Source of the DNA: Ilumatobacteraceae bacterium
GTDB taxonomy: Bacteria; Actinomycetota; Acidimicrobiia; Acidimicrobiales; Ilumatobacteraceae
Length of the DNA stretch: 22,834 nucleotides
Direction of reading: 5' to 3'
Assembly (NCBI GenBank): GCA_025464045.1
Contig: JAODBQ010000076.1
Location: forward strand, 1 to 22,834
The notes under the pieces were generated by a model. That model had not been told where the DNA came from. It made no database searches and worked only from the letters and a program-made list of their open reading frames with translations. A program made the position numbers and the translations under genes. Positions 8,086 to 15,077 of the stretch are shown piece after piece (position 1 is the first letter of the stretch; the number at the start of each line of letters is the position of its first letter).

Positions 8086-8091
8086 ACTGTA
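8086..8091 (-). promoter_or_regulatory. Candidate -10 box for leaderless arsR transcript
   Basis: The minus-strand hexamer TACAGT lies seven bases before the GTG at 8078, the spacing seen when actinobacterial transcription starts at the start codon itself. No purine-rich ribosome binding site precedes that GTG, which fits. There is no good -35 at 17 bases, so this remains tentative. Confidence 0.35.
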
Positions 8092-8108
8092 GCCACGATC
8101 AATGACGT

Positions 8109-8160
8109 ATTGACATCTGTCGATGCAATCGGTACGTTGACTGCATCGACGAACGTCAAT
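8109..8160. promoter_or_regulatory. Long inverted repeat, likely ArsR operator
   Basis: The left arm (8109-8127, beginning ATTGACA and ending GTCGATGCA) and the right arm (8142-8160, beginning TGCATCGAC and ending GTCAAT) are near-perfect reverse complements over 19 bases, with only central mismatches and a 14-base spacer. It lies between arsR and the ArsI/CadI gene and covers the promoter of the latter. ArsR/SmtB operators are imperfect palindromes of this kind; binding by this ArsR is inferred from position. Confidence 0.75.
8110..8138 (+). promoter_or_regulatory. Promoter of ArsI/CadI gene
   Basis: A perfect -35 TTGACA (8110-8115) is followed after exactly 17 bases by TACGTT (8133-8138) as -10. 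Transcription would start near 8145, about 48 bases before the ATG at 8193. The -35 lies in the left arm of the inverted repeat, so a bound repressor would block RNA polymerase. Confidence 0.65.
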
Positions 8161-8192
8161 GCGACGCCCGTCTCCGCGAGGAGGAACCTCCC

Positions 8193-8672
8193 ATGTCCCG
8201 TGTCCAGCTGGCCCTCAACGTCGCCGACCTCGACGCCTCGATCGAGTTCTACACGAAGCTGTTCCGCACCCCACCGGCGAAGATCCGCGATGGCTACGCC
8301 AACTTCGCGATCGCCGACCCGCCGTTGAAGTTGATCCTGTTCACCGGGATGGGCGACCCCGGGTCGTTGAACCACGTCGGTGTCGAGGTCGAGTCGACCG
8401 ATGAGGTCGCCGCGGTCATCGCCCGCACCGCGGCGAACGGGATGCAGCAGGAGGTCCAGGAGCAGACCTCGTGCTGCTTCGCGGTGCAGGACAAGACCTG
8501 GGTCAAGGGCCCCGACAACGACTGGGAGTTCTACACGGTTCTCGGCGACGCACCAGAGATGGCCTGCGCGATCGCCGGCCCGGCATCGGGCTGGTCGTCC
8601 GACTCACCGCAGGCCGTGGTCGCCGAGGCCGCAGGGACCGCGGGCGCGGGGTCCGCGTCCACCTGCTGCTGA
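8193..8672 (+). CDS. ArsI/CadI-family heavy-metal resistance protein (VOC fold)
   Basis: A 159-residue protein of the glyoxalase/VOC fold matching the ArsI/CadI family: opening VQLALNVADLDASIEFYTKLF, core YANFAIADPPLKL, LNHVGVEVEST and TSCCFAVQDKTWV. ArsI members are Fe(II) dioxygenases that cleave the C-As bond of trivalent organoarsenicals; CadI members are cadmium-induced. The vicinal pair Cys94-Cys95, His61 and Glu112 correspond to ArsI substrate and metal residues. The first metal ligand (His in ArsI) is Gln5 here, as in CadI-like members, so lyase activity is not assured. The Ala/Ser-rich tail ends in Cys-Cys, a possible extra metalloid-binding pair. A strong ribosome binding site (GAGGAGG, 8178-8184) fixes the start. 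Divergence from arsR across a shared operator supports metalloid induction. Confidence 0.88.
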   Translation: MSRVQLALNVADLDASIEFYTKLFRTPPAKIRDGYANFAIADPPLKLILFTGMGDPGSLNHVGVEVESTDEVAAVIARTAANGMQQEVQEQTSCCFAVQDKTWVKGPDNDWEFYTVLGDAPEMACAIAGPASGWSSDSPQAVVAEAAGTAGAGSASTCC

Positions 8673-8735
8673 TCCTCGCGCGATCGTCGCGGCACGCCTC
8701 GGGTCGTCCATCGACGAGATGTCAGACTGCGCTGC

Positions 8736-9227
8736 GTGACCAACGCCGACGCGTCCGAACTGCCGTCCCACACCGAATCCGTGCGAATCGCAGCATCGCC
8801 CGCGGTCGTGTGGGAGATGGTGACCGCGATGGAGCGCTACGGCGAGTCGAGCTCGGAGAACACGGGCGGTTACTGGCGCAAGGGTCCGGACGGCGTTGCC
8901 GGCACGGGCCAGGTCGGTGATCAGTTCGTCGGCATCAACCGCCGTGACGGCGTGGAGTGGAAGGCCACTGTCGAAGTGTTCGAGCGCGACGAGGAGAAGG
9001 CCTACGGCTTCGTCACCGGCGGCACCGACATGAACCTGGCGTTGTGGCGCTACGAGCTCCACCCGGACGGCGACGGCACGACACTGATCGAGCACTGGAC
9101 GCTGCGCAACCCGTCCTTCTTCCTGGAGCTCGGCGGCGAGGACGAGATCGCGCGCCGCACCGCCAACGCGAAGGAGAGCATCGCCGCGACGTTGCAGGCG
9201 ATGAAGGCGACAGCCGAAGGGCACTGA
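8736..9227 (+). CDS. SRPBCC (START-like) family protein
   Basis: This 163-residue protein fits the SRPBCC/polyketide-cyclase-like fold. An N-terminal strand with the family cue VRIAASPAVVWEMVTAMERYG is followed by alternating strands ending in a long C-terminal helix (EDEIARRTANAKESIAATLQAMKATAE). Members bind hydrophobic ligands in a deep cavity and act as cyclases, transporters or unknown lipid-binding proteins; no catalytic residue set allows a finer call. The chosen start is the GTG at 8736, where the fold begins about a dozen residues later. It lies 63 bases after the ArsI/CadI gene and 29 bases before the isochorismatase-like gene, all on the plus strand, so a shared transcript is possible. 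No function in arsenic handling can be deduced. Confidence 0.8.
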   Translation: MTNADASELPSHTESVRIAASPAVVWEMVTAMERYGESSSENTGGYWRKGPDGVAGTGQVGDQFVGINRRDGVEWKATVEVFERDEEKAYGFVTGGTDMNLALWRYELHPDGDGTTLIEHWTLRNPSFFLELGGEDEIARRTANAKESIAATLQAMKATAEGH

Positions 9228-9256
9228 TCGCTGGCTGGGGTGGGTACGAGGAGACC

Positions 9257-9817
9257 ATGACCACACTGGAGCAGCGCCCGAACACAGCACTCCTGGTCGT
9301 CGACCTGCAGAACGGCGTCGTCGAGGGTGCGCACGAGCGCGACGCGGTCGTCGCCAACGTCGGCAGCCTCGTCCAACGGGCGAGGCACGCACGGGTGCCC
9401 GTCGTCTGGGTGCAGCACTCCGACGAGCAGCTCGGGCGGGGCAGCGACCGGTGGCGGATCGTCCCCGAGCTCACCCGGGACGACGCCGAGCCGCTCGTCG
9501 AGAAGCGCTACAGCGACGCCTTCGAGGACAGCACGCTCGAGGCCGTGCTGTCGGGCCTCGGCGTCGGCCGACTCGTCCTCGCCGGCGCACAGACCGACGA
9601 GTGCATCCGCTCGACGCTCCACGGCGCGTTCGTCCGGGGCTACGACACCACCCTCGTCAGCGACGCCCACACGACGGAGGACCAGACGGCGTGGGGCGCA
9701 CCGCCGCCCGAGCAGGTGATCGCGCACACGAACCTGTACTGGACCTACCAGACGGCCCCGGGCCGAACGGCCGGGACGGTGAGGACCGACGACGTCGACT
9801 TCGGCGGCACGAGCTGA
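9257..9817 (+). CDS. Isochorismatase-like cysteine hydrolase
   Basis: A 186-residue member of the isochorismatase-like superfamily. The catalytic triad pattern is complete: Asp16 in LLVVDLQNG, Lys83 in VEKRYSDAF and Cys116 in AGAQTDECIRST, followed by the conserved helix and the VSDAHTT strand. The family includes nicotinamidases, N-carbamoyl amide hydrolases and isochorismatases; the TDEC version of the Cys motif is common in unassigned cysteine hydrolases. The ATG at 9257 has a good ribosome binding site (ACGAGGAG) four bases upstream. The last 40 residues (QTAWGAPPPEQVIAHTN and after) match the usual end of the family, so it is full length. Its substrate is unknown. It ends 44 bases before the convergent lipoprotein gene. 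Confidence 0.88.
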   Translation: MTTLEQRPNTALLVVDLQNGVVEGAHERDAVVANVGSLVQRARHARVPVVWVQHSDEQLGRGSDRWRIVPELTRDDAEPLVEKRYSDAFEDSTLEAVLSGLGVGRLVLAGAQTDECIRSTLHGAFVRGYDTTLVSDAHTTEDQTAWGAPPPEQVIAHTNLYWTYQTAPGRTAGTVRTDDVDFGGTS

Positions 9818-9860
9818 CGGGCGCGGCTGACGGCGCGGCGACGTCGACGTCGACGTCGGG

Positions 9861-11330
9861 TCAGGCACCGAGCGCGGTGACCGTGTCCGAGCCCGTCACG
9901 TAGACGGCGGTCGAGGTCACGGTGGTCTCCGGGAACCCCTGCAGCGACGAGGCGGTCTGCACGTCGGCGAGCACGGCCCCCGACGCAAGTTCGATCGCCC
10001 GCGCGTGGCCGTCCATCGACGTCACCCACGCGACCGCGCCGGCGATCACCGGAGCCCCGGTTCGCGCGCTGTCGACCTGCCACGTGGCGGTGAGGTTGCC
10101 ATCGGCACCCACGCTCGCGGCCACCACGCCCTGGCGACAGCCGACGACCACCGTCGTCCCGTTCGTCGCAGCACCACCGAACGCGCTGTCACACAGCTGC
10201 AGCTGGCTGATCTGCCCACCGATCTCGCCGAGATCGGCGGACGACAGCACGTAGCCCACACCTGCCTTGCCGGCGACGAACAGACGTGTTCCGTCGATCG
10301 GCACCGGGCCTTGCGAGCCGAGGTCCTGGTCGGTGGCGCTGAGCGCGGGCCAGTCCTGCGGGGCCCAGTAGTCGACGAGCACCAGGTTCGGGTCGAGACG
10401 GACCACCGCGTTGCCATAGTCGAACGCCGCGGCGTCGGTCGACGCGGCGTTCCCGGTTGCGGCGAAGAGGTTCCCGTTCGCGTCGATCGACAGCCCCGAC
10501 GGCGCCCAGAGACCACCCTCCCGCTCCGTCGGCACGATCCACGAAGCGGTGTCGCCGCTCCCGTCGGCGGCGAGGGAGACGACGGCGCCCTTGTACGGTC
10601 CGCAGTCGCCGAACAGCCCACCGAACGGGACGTACACCTTGCCGTTCGCCAGGCTCAACGCCGACCGCTGCTGTTCGACCAACGGACTGAGCCCCGGCGG
10701 GTCGATCGGGTGTCGCCAGCGGACCGCACCATCGGTGGTGCTCAGGGCCACCAGTTCGTGCCGACCGGGCATCACGAAATCGACGACGTAGATCGTTGCG
10801 CCGTCCGCGTCGATGACGGGCGTGCCGGTGATCCCCGTCGGGTCGATGTTCCCGCACGGCAGCGACGACCGCGGCACCGGCTGACCGAGGTTGGTGCTCC
10901 ACCGGACGCTGCCGTCGGCTGTGGACAGCGCCACCACGGAGTTGCCTTCCGTCGCGACGTACACCGATCCACCGCCGACGAGAGCCTGGCCGTAGACGAT
11001 CCCGTCGAGCTCCGGCGACGTCCAGTGCGTCGCGATCGCACTCGGATCAGGCCCGGCAGCGACGAGGCCCCGGCGATCGTTGCCTCCGTCGAACGTCAGC
11101 CAGGTCTCGGGACCCGAGCTGCCGATGACCGGCCCGGCGGCACGTGTCGTGGTCGGCGCCGCGGTGGTCGGCGCCGATGTCGACGCGGCCGGCGACGGCG
11201 TACCGACGCTCGATGTCCTGGTCGCCGCTTCGTCGCCCGAGCCGCAACTCGCGAGCACCGCGACCGCGCACCACGCGATCAGCGGCCGAGGAACTGCGCG
11301 GCGGCGCGGTCTCCCGCCGATCTCGACCAT
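9861..11330 (-). CDS. PQQ-like beta-propeller lipoprotein
   Basis: A 489-residue exported protein. From the ATG at 11330 it opens with Arg residues, a hydrophobic stretch (LIAWCAVAVLASC) and a lipobox LASC with Cys29, so it should be lipid-anchored on the outer face of the membrane. A Ser/Thr/Ala/Pro-rich linker (30-70) follows, then repeated blades with the pattern VVALSTADGSVRWS and VALSTTDGAVRWRHP typical of PQQ-binding-like beta-propellers. No dehydrogenase catalytic residues are evident, so it is more likely a binding or scaffold protein than a quinoprotein enzyme. A TTG start at 11366 would add 12 residues, but the ATG places the signal peptide normally. It is transcribed away from the LLM gene on the same strand, with 75 bases between; they may or may not share a transcript. 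Confidence 0.85.
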   Translation of the reverse strand: MVEIGGRPRRRAVPRPLIAWCAVAVLASCGSGDEAATRTSSVGTPSPAASTSAPTTAAPTTTRAAGPVIGSSGPETWLTFDGGNDRRGLVAAGPDPSAIATHWTSPELDGIVYGQALVGGGSVYVATEGNSVVALSTADGSVRWSTNLGQPVPRSSLPCGNIDPTGITGTPVIDADGATIYVVDFVMPGRHELVALSTTDGAVRWRHPIDPPGLSPLVEQQRSALSLANGKVYVPFGGLFGDCGPYKGAVVSLAADGSGDTASWIVPTEREGGLWAPSGLSIDANGNLFAATGNAASTDAAAFDYGNAVVRLDPNLVLVDYWAPQDWPALSATDQDLGSQGPVPIDGTRLFVAGKAGVGYVLSSADLGEIGGQISQLQLCDSAFGGAATNGTTVVVGCRQGVVAASVGADGNLTATWQVDSARTGAPVIAGAVAWVTSMDGHARAIELASGAVLADVQTASSLQGFPETTVTSTAVYVTGSDTVTALGA

Positions 11331-11405
11331 GCTCCAACGACGTACCCAGCCACCCGCGCTGGCCAACCGTGACCGCGCGCTCGTCCGTCGGACGCGCAGC
11401 AGCGA

Positions 11406-12425
11406 TCAGCGTCCGTCCACGGTGGCGTGGAAGGCCGCGACGACGCCGTGGAGCAGGTCGGTGAGCTCCGCCCGATCGGCGGGCAGCGGCATGAACACGC
11501 GGACGTCCGTGACCCCGGCTGCGACCATCCCCGGCACCGCGTCCATCATCCGCTCGAGATCGACCGGTCCGCGATCGGCCGCGCCGACGAGCGAGCCGAC
11601 CACCCCGATGCCGGCGGGATCCCGCCCCGCGCCGGCGACACCGTCGCGCATCCGCGCGATCGACGCCGCCAGGTCGCCGAGGTGCTCTCCCCAGGGGATC
11701 CATCCGCTACCGAAGCGTGCCAGGCGGTTGACGACGGCGGCGTTCAGCGTGCCGCTCACCCAGATCGGCACGCCGTCGGCGGCGAGCGGCTTGGGCATCA
11801 TGTGGATCGCGTCGAAGGTCAGCTCCTGCGACGCGTAGTGCGCACGCTGGTCGCGCCAGAGCACCCGGCAGACCTCCAGGGCATGGTCGAGGAGACGACC
11901 CCGGCGACCGAAGTCGAGACCCGCCGCCTCGTACTCCTCGCGCTGCCAGCCGACGCCCACACCGAGGTCGAGACGCCCACCCGAGAGCACGTCCAACGTC
12001 GCTGCGGCCTTGGCCAGCACGACCGGACGGCGCAGCGCGGCGAGCAGGATGCCCGTGCTCAGCCGGACTCGCGTGGTGCTGCCCGCGATCACCGCGAGCA
12101 GGGTCAGCGGCTCCAGCCACTGCCCGTCGGGGCCGGTCGGTTGGCGTCCACCGGTGATGCCGCCCAGCGCCGGATCGGCGTACGCCTCCAGGTGCTCACC
12201 GAACACCACGTGATCCGAGACGACGACGCCGTCCACGCCGGCCTCGTCCGCCGCTCGCGCCCGGTCGAGCAGGAACTGCCAGCCACCCTGGTCCTCCGGC
12301 GCGAAGTTGACGAGCGCCAGCGACAGCATCGGCCTCGCGGTGTGCCGGGCCGTGGCGCGCGCCCGCTCGCCCGCGACCTCCCCGATCGCAGGTGTTGCAA
12401 CCACCGCTGTGTGATCCGACGTCAT
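11406..12425 (-). CDS. LLM-class (F420-type) flavin-dependent oxidoreductase
   Basis: A 339-residue luciferase-like TIM-barrel oxidoreductase with the hallmark segment KAAATLDVLSGGRLDLGVGVGWQ (about 140-162) and VVVSDHVVFGEHLEAY, as in F420-dependent members. The 25-30 residues before RPMLSLALVNFAP look like an extra N-terminal stretch. Such enzymes move hydride between reduced F420 or FMN and substrates such as ketones, alcohols, alkenes or sulfonates; which applies here is unknown. The ATG at 12425 is supported by a ribosome binding site (GGAGG, spacing about five). It is divergent from the acyl-CoA dehydrogenase gene, with a shared 172-base control region that places it with the catabolic genes. 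Confidence 0.88.
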   Translation of the reverse strand: MTSDHTAVVATPAIGEVAGERARATARHTARPMLSLALVNFAPEDQGGWQFLLDRARAADEAGVDGVVVSDHVVFGEHLEAYADPALGGITGGRQPTGPDGQWLEPLTLLAVIAGSTTRVRLSTGILLAALRRPVVLAKAAATLDVLSGGRLDLGVGVGWQREEYEAAGLDFGRRGRLLDHALEVCRVLWRDQRAHYASQELTFDAIHMMPKPLAADGVPIWVSGTLNAAVVNRLARFGSGWIPWGEHLGDLAASIARMRDGVAGAGRDPAGIGVVGSLVGAADRGPVDLERMMDAVPGMVAAGVTDVRVFMPLPADRAELTDLLHGVVAAFHATVDGR

Positions 12426-12497
12426 CTCGACCTCCAGTGCCGTTGGCCCGCCCGCGAGAGCTCGGGTCCCCGTCGATCCGACGCCGCCCCGAGCGGC

Positions 12498-12526
12498 TTG
12501 ATCGAACGACCAAAGCAGTCTACTCT
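12498..12526 (+). promoter_or_regulatory. Candidate promoter of acyl-CoA dehydrogenase operon
   Basis: TTGATC (12498-12503) and TACTCT (12521-12526) are separated by exactly 17 bases, about 70 bases before the ATG at 12598. Both hexamers match the consensus only in part. The -10 falls inside a three-fold 9-base direct repeat, so a regulator may act here. Confidence 0.4.
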
Positions 12527-12544
12527 GTCTATTCAGTCGACTTG
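12518..12544 (+). repeat. Three 9-base direct repeats (GTCTA/GTCTA/GTCGA)
   Basis: GTCTACTCT, GTCTATTCA and GTCGACTTG follow one another with a strict 9-base period at 12518, 12527 and 12536. They lie upstream of the acyl-CoA dehydrogenase gene, over its possible -10 box. They could be operator half-sites, though chance cannot be excluded at this length. Confidence 0.35.
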
Positions 12545-12597
12545 TTGAGGTGGGCGAGGGGACGCCGATCCACGAGGCGTCGACAGGGGGTTTTGCG

Positions 12598-13836
12598 ATG
12601 GATGAGGGTCAGATCGTCGAAGAGGCGAGGACGTGGTATCGAGCATCATGGGACCCGACGCTCACCGTCGGCGAGTGGTTCCAACGGATGTACGAGAGCG
12701 GCTGGGGCTATCCGACCTGGCCGGAACGCTGGGGCGGCAAGGGCCTGCCGACGTCGATGGCCAAGCTCGTGCGCGCCGAGCGGCGCGCGGTCGGTGCCCT
12801 CGGGCCGCCGTCGGGCATCGGCCCGACGCTCCTCGCACCGATGCTGTTCAAGCACGGCACCGACGAGCAGTGCGACCGGTTCCTGCGCGGCCTCGCCTAC
12901 CGCGGCGACACCACCTGCCAGATGCTGTCGGAACCGGATGCCGGCTCCGATCTCGCGGCGTCGCGCACGGCTGCTGTCCGTGACGGCGAGGAGTGGCGGA
13001 TCACCGGCACGAAGGTGTGGACGAGCAATGCGGCGATCGTCACCTACGGCATGCTGCTGGCGCGGACGAACTGGGACGTCCCGAAGCACCGCGGCCTGTC
13101 GTTCTTCCTGTGCCCCGCGCAGCAGCCCGGCGTCCAGCCCAGGCCGCTCAAGCAGATGAACGGTCGCGCCGAGTTCAACCTCGTGCACTTCGACGAGGCG
13201 ATCGTCGCCGACGCCGATCTCCTCGGTGGCGAGGGCGAGGGCTGGCCTGTCACCCGGACCTTCCTCACCTACGAGAAGAACTCGTTCAACCCGGCCGCGC
13301 ACGAGGGCGGCCCGTTCGGTCCGGTCGACCTCACCATGGAGGCGGGCGAGCTGGCGCGCAGGATGGCCGACGGCACCGCCAACCCGGCACGCGGCAACCG
13401 CGGCGTCGGCCGGGCCCTCACCGCGCTGGTGCACGACTTCGACCGCGCCGACGATCCGCACGTGCGCCAGGACATGGCCGTGCTGCACACGCGCCGGGCG
13501 ATCATGGGCTACACGAACCTGCGGATGCGCGCCTCGTCGGTCCCGGGCCTCGAGGGACCGATCTCCAAGCTGACCGTGTCGGACATCACCCGGCTGCAGC
13601 GCGATGTCGGTCTCGGCGTGCAGGGCGCCGCCGGCACGCTGCTCGGCGACGATGCTCCCTCCGCCGGGTTCCAGGAGTTCGCGCTGAGCAGCCCGGCCAC
13701 CTCGATCGCCGGTGGCACCGATCAGATCCAGCGCAACCACCTCGCCGAGAAGGTCCTCGGCCTCCCCCGCGAGCCAGGGAGCGAGCAGGACCGGCCCTTC
13801 AGCCAGCTCCCGCACGGGGCGTCGACGTGGGGGTGA
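12598..13836 (+). CDS. Acyl-CoA dehydrogenase family protein (FadE-like)
   Basis: A 412-residue acyl-CoA dehydrogenase. The N-terminal helices (WFQRMYESGWGYPTWPERWGG) are followed by the FAD-domain signature MLSEPDAGSDLA, the beta domain (WRITGTKVWTSNA) and the C-terminal helical domain ending GGTDQIQRNHLAEKVLGLPRE. This family oxidises acyl-CoA to 2-enoyl-CoA. At the site of the catalytic Glu of medium-chain enzymes (EGTSQIQ) Gly372 is found, as in many actinobacterial FadE subunits, so the base may sit elsewhere or in a partner subunit. The ATG at 12598 follows AGGGGG at good spacing; an in-frame GTG at 12550 is less likely. Its stop overlaps the CoA-transferase start as GTGA, so the two are coupled. 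Confidence 0.9.
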   Translation: MDEGQIVEEARTWYRASWDPTLTVGEWFQRMYESGWGYPTWPERWGGKGLPTSMAKLVRAERRAVGALGPPSGIGPTLLAPMLFKHGTDEQCDRFLRGLAYRGDTTCQMLSEPDAGSDLAASRTAAVRDGEEWRITGTKVWTSNAAIVTYGMLLARTNWDVPKHRGLSFFLCPAQQPGVQPRPLKQMNGRAEFNLVHFDEAIVADADLLGGEGEGWPVTRTFLTYEKNSFNPAAHEGGPFGPVDLTMEAGELARRMADGTANPARGNRGVGRALTALVHDFDRADDPHVRQDMAVLHTRRAIMGYTNLRMRASSVPGLEGPISKLTVSDITRLQRDVGLGVQGAAGTLLGDDAPSAGFQEFALSSPATSIAGGTDQIQRNHLAEKVLGLPREPGSEQDRPFSQLPHGASTWG

Positions 13837-15077
13837 CGAGCTCCGCCGACGAACGGCCGCTCGCCGGCGTGCGCATCCTCGATCTGACGCGGGTCGTCGC
13901 CGGACCCCACAGCACTCGGATGCTCGCCGCCCTCGGTGCCGACGTGATCAAGCTGGAGCCGCCCGAGGGCGACCAGACGCGCGCCGGCCGGGGCACCGGC
14001 CATCCCAGTCCGCCCGGCTTCGTGCAGCTCAACCTCGGCAAGCGGCTGATCGCCGTCGACCTCGCCCAGGAGGAAGGTCGGCAGCTCGTCCATCGCCTGG
14101 CCGGTGCCGTCGACGTGCTCATCGAGAACTTCCGTCCCGGCGTGATGACCGCGTGGGGCCTCGACTACGACGCGCTGTCGAGCGCGCACCCGGGTCTGGT
14201 CTACGTGTCGATCTCCGGATACGGCCAGACCGGGTCGTGGCGCGGCCGTCGCGCCTACGCGCCGTTCGTCCACGGCGAAGCCGGCTACCTGCACACCGCA
14301 GCCCAGCTCCGGTCCGCCGAGATCGAGCACGACCCGATGTCGATCGCCGACCTCGCGGCCGCCAAGGATGCGACGATCGCGATGCTGGCCGCACTGCTCC
14401 AGCGCCAGCGCACCGGACGCGGCCAGCACGTCGACATCTCGCTCGCCCACTCGATGCTGTTCCTGAACGAGTTCGCGTCGACGTTGCTGAGCAGCACGAA
14501 GCCGCCGAAGTCCGGTTCGACGCCACAGGCGATCTTCTCGACGGCTGACGGCGCGACCTTCAGCGCGGGCAACCCGGTGAGCGGCCAGGTGTTCGGGGCG
14601 CTGTGCCGCGCCTTCGGTTGTCCGGATCTGATCGACGACGCGCGGTTCCACGAGTCGGGCGAGCGGCGATCGCGCCGCGCCGAGGTCATCGCCACGCTGC
14701 AGTCCGCGCTGCTCGAACGCGGCGGGATCGACGAGGTCGAGGCCGCGTTGAACGCGGAGGGTCTCGCCGTCGGCCGCATCCGCACCGTCGCCGACGTGCC
14801 GTCCACGGAGTGGGCCGTGCGGCGCGAGGCCGTGGTCACCGTCCACGTCGACGGCGACGACGACGTCACCCTGCCGAGCCCACCCTGGCGGCTGTCCGGC
14901 GCTCCGGCAGCGACGCCACCGCGGCTCGGCCGGTTCGGCGCCGACAACGACGACGTGCTGGCGGAGCTCCTCGGGATGGACGAGGCGACGATCGCCGCCC
15001 TCTACGAGAGCGCCGTCCTGCGCCGCGACGGGACCGTCGCGACGAGCGAGCCGGCTGCCGGCGGAGCGACGGCGTGA
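13833..15077 (+). CDS. CaiB/BaiF (family III) CoA-transferase
   Basis: A 414-residue family III CoA-transferase, the normal size. The opening PLAGVRILDLTRVVAGPHSTRMLAALGADVIKLEPP is diagnostic, followed by VDVLIENFRPGVM and YVSISGYGQTGSWRGR. The nucleophilic Asp of the family probably corresponds to Asp173 in SIADLAAAKDATIAML. These enzymes move CoA from an acyl-CoA donor to a carboxylic acid. The GTG at 13833 overlaps the previous stop (GTGA), and an in-frame GTG two codons earlier is also possible. The end overlaps the cyclase start in the same way, so the three genes form one coupled operon. In this setting it would activate an acid for the dehydrogenase, or recycle CoA; the substrate is unknown. 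Confidence 0.92.
   Translation: MTSSADERPLAGVRILDLTRVVAGPHSTRMLAALGADVIKLEPPEGDQTRAGRGTGHPSPPGFVQLNLGKRLIAVDLAQEEGRQLVHRLAGAVDVLIENFRPGVMTAWGLDYDALSSAHPGLVYVSISGYGQTGSWRGRRAYAPFVHGEAGYLHTAAQLRSAEIEHDPMSIADLAAAKDATIAMLAALLQRQRTGRGQHVDISLAHSMLFLNEFASTLLSSTKPPKSGSTPQAIFSTADGATFSAGNPVSGQVFGALCRAFGCPDLIDDARFHESGERRSRRAEVIATLQSALLERGGIDEVEAALNAEGLAVGRIRTVADVPSTEWAVRREAVVTVHVDGDDDVTLPSPPWRLSGAPAATPPRLGRFGADNDDVLAELLGMDEATIAALYESAVLRRDGTVATSEPAAGGATA

Noticed and set aside
9840..9857. Three GACGTC repeats between convergent genes
   Set aside because: Short simple repeat in GC-rich DNA; no hairpin of terminator type or known function.
12993..13832. Upstream extension of the CoA-transferase frame through the acyl-CoA dehydrogenase gene
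   Set aside because: The region is clearly coding for the dehydrogenase in another frame, and the GTGA overlap gives a natural start at 13833.
14603..15073. Upstream extension of the cyclase frame
   Set aside because: The region codes for the CoA-transferase; the extra residues are Arg-rich shadow translation.
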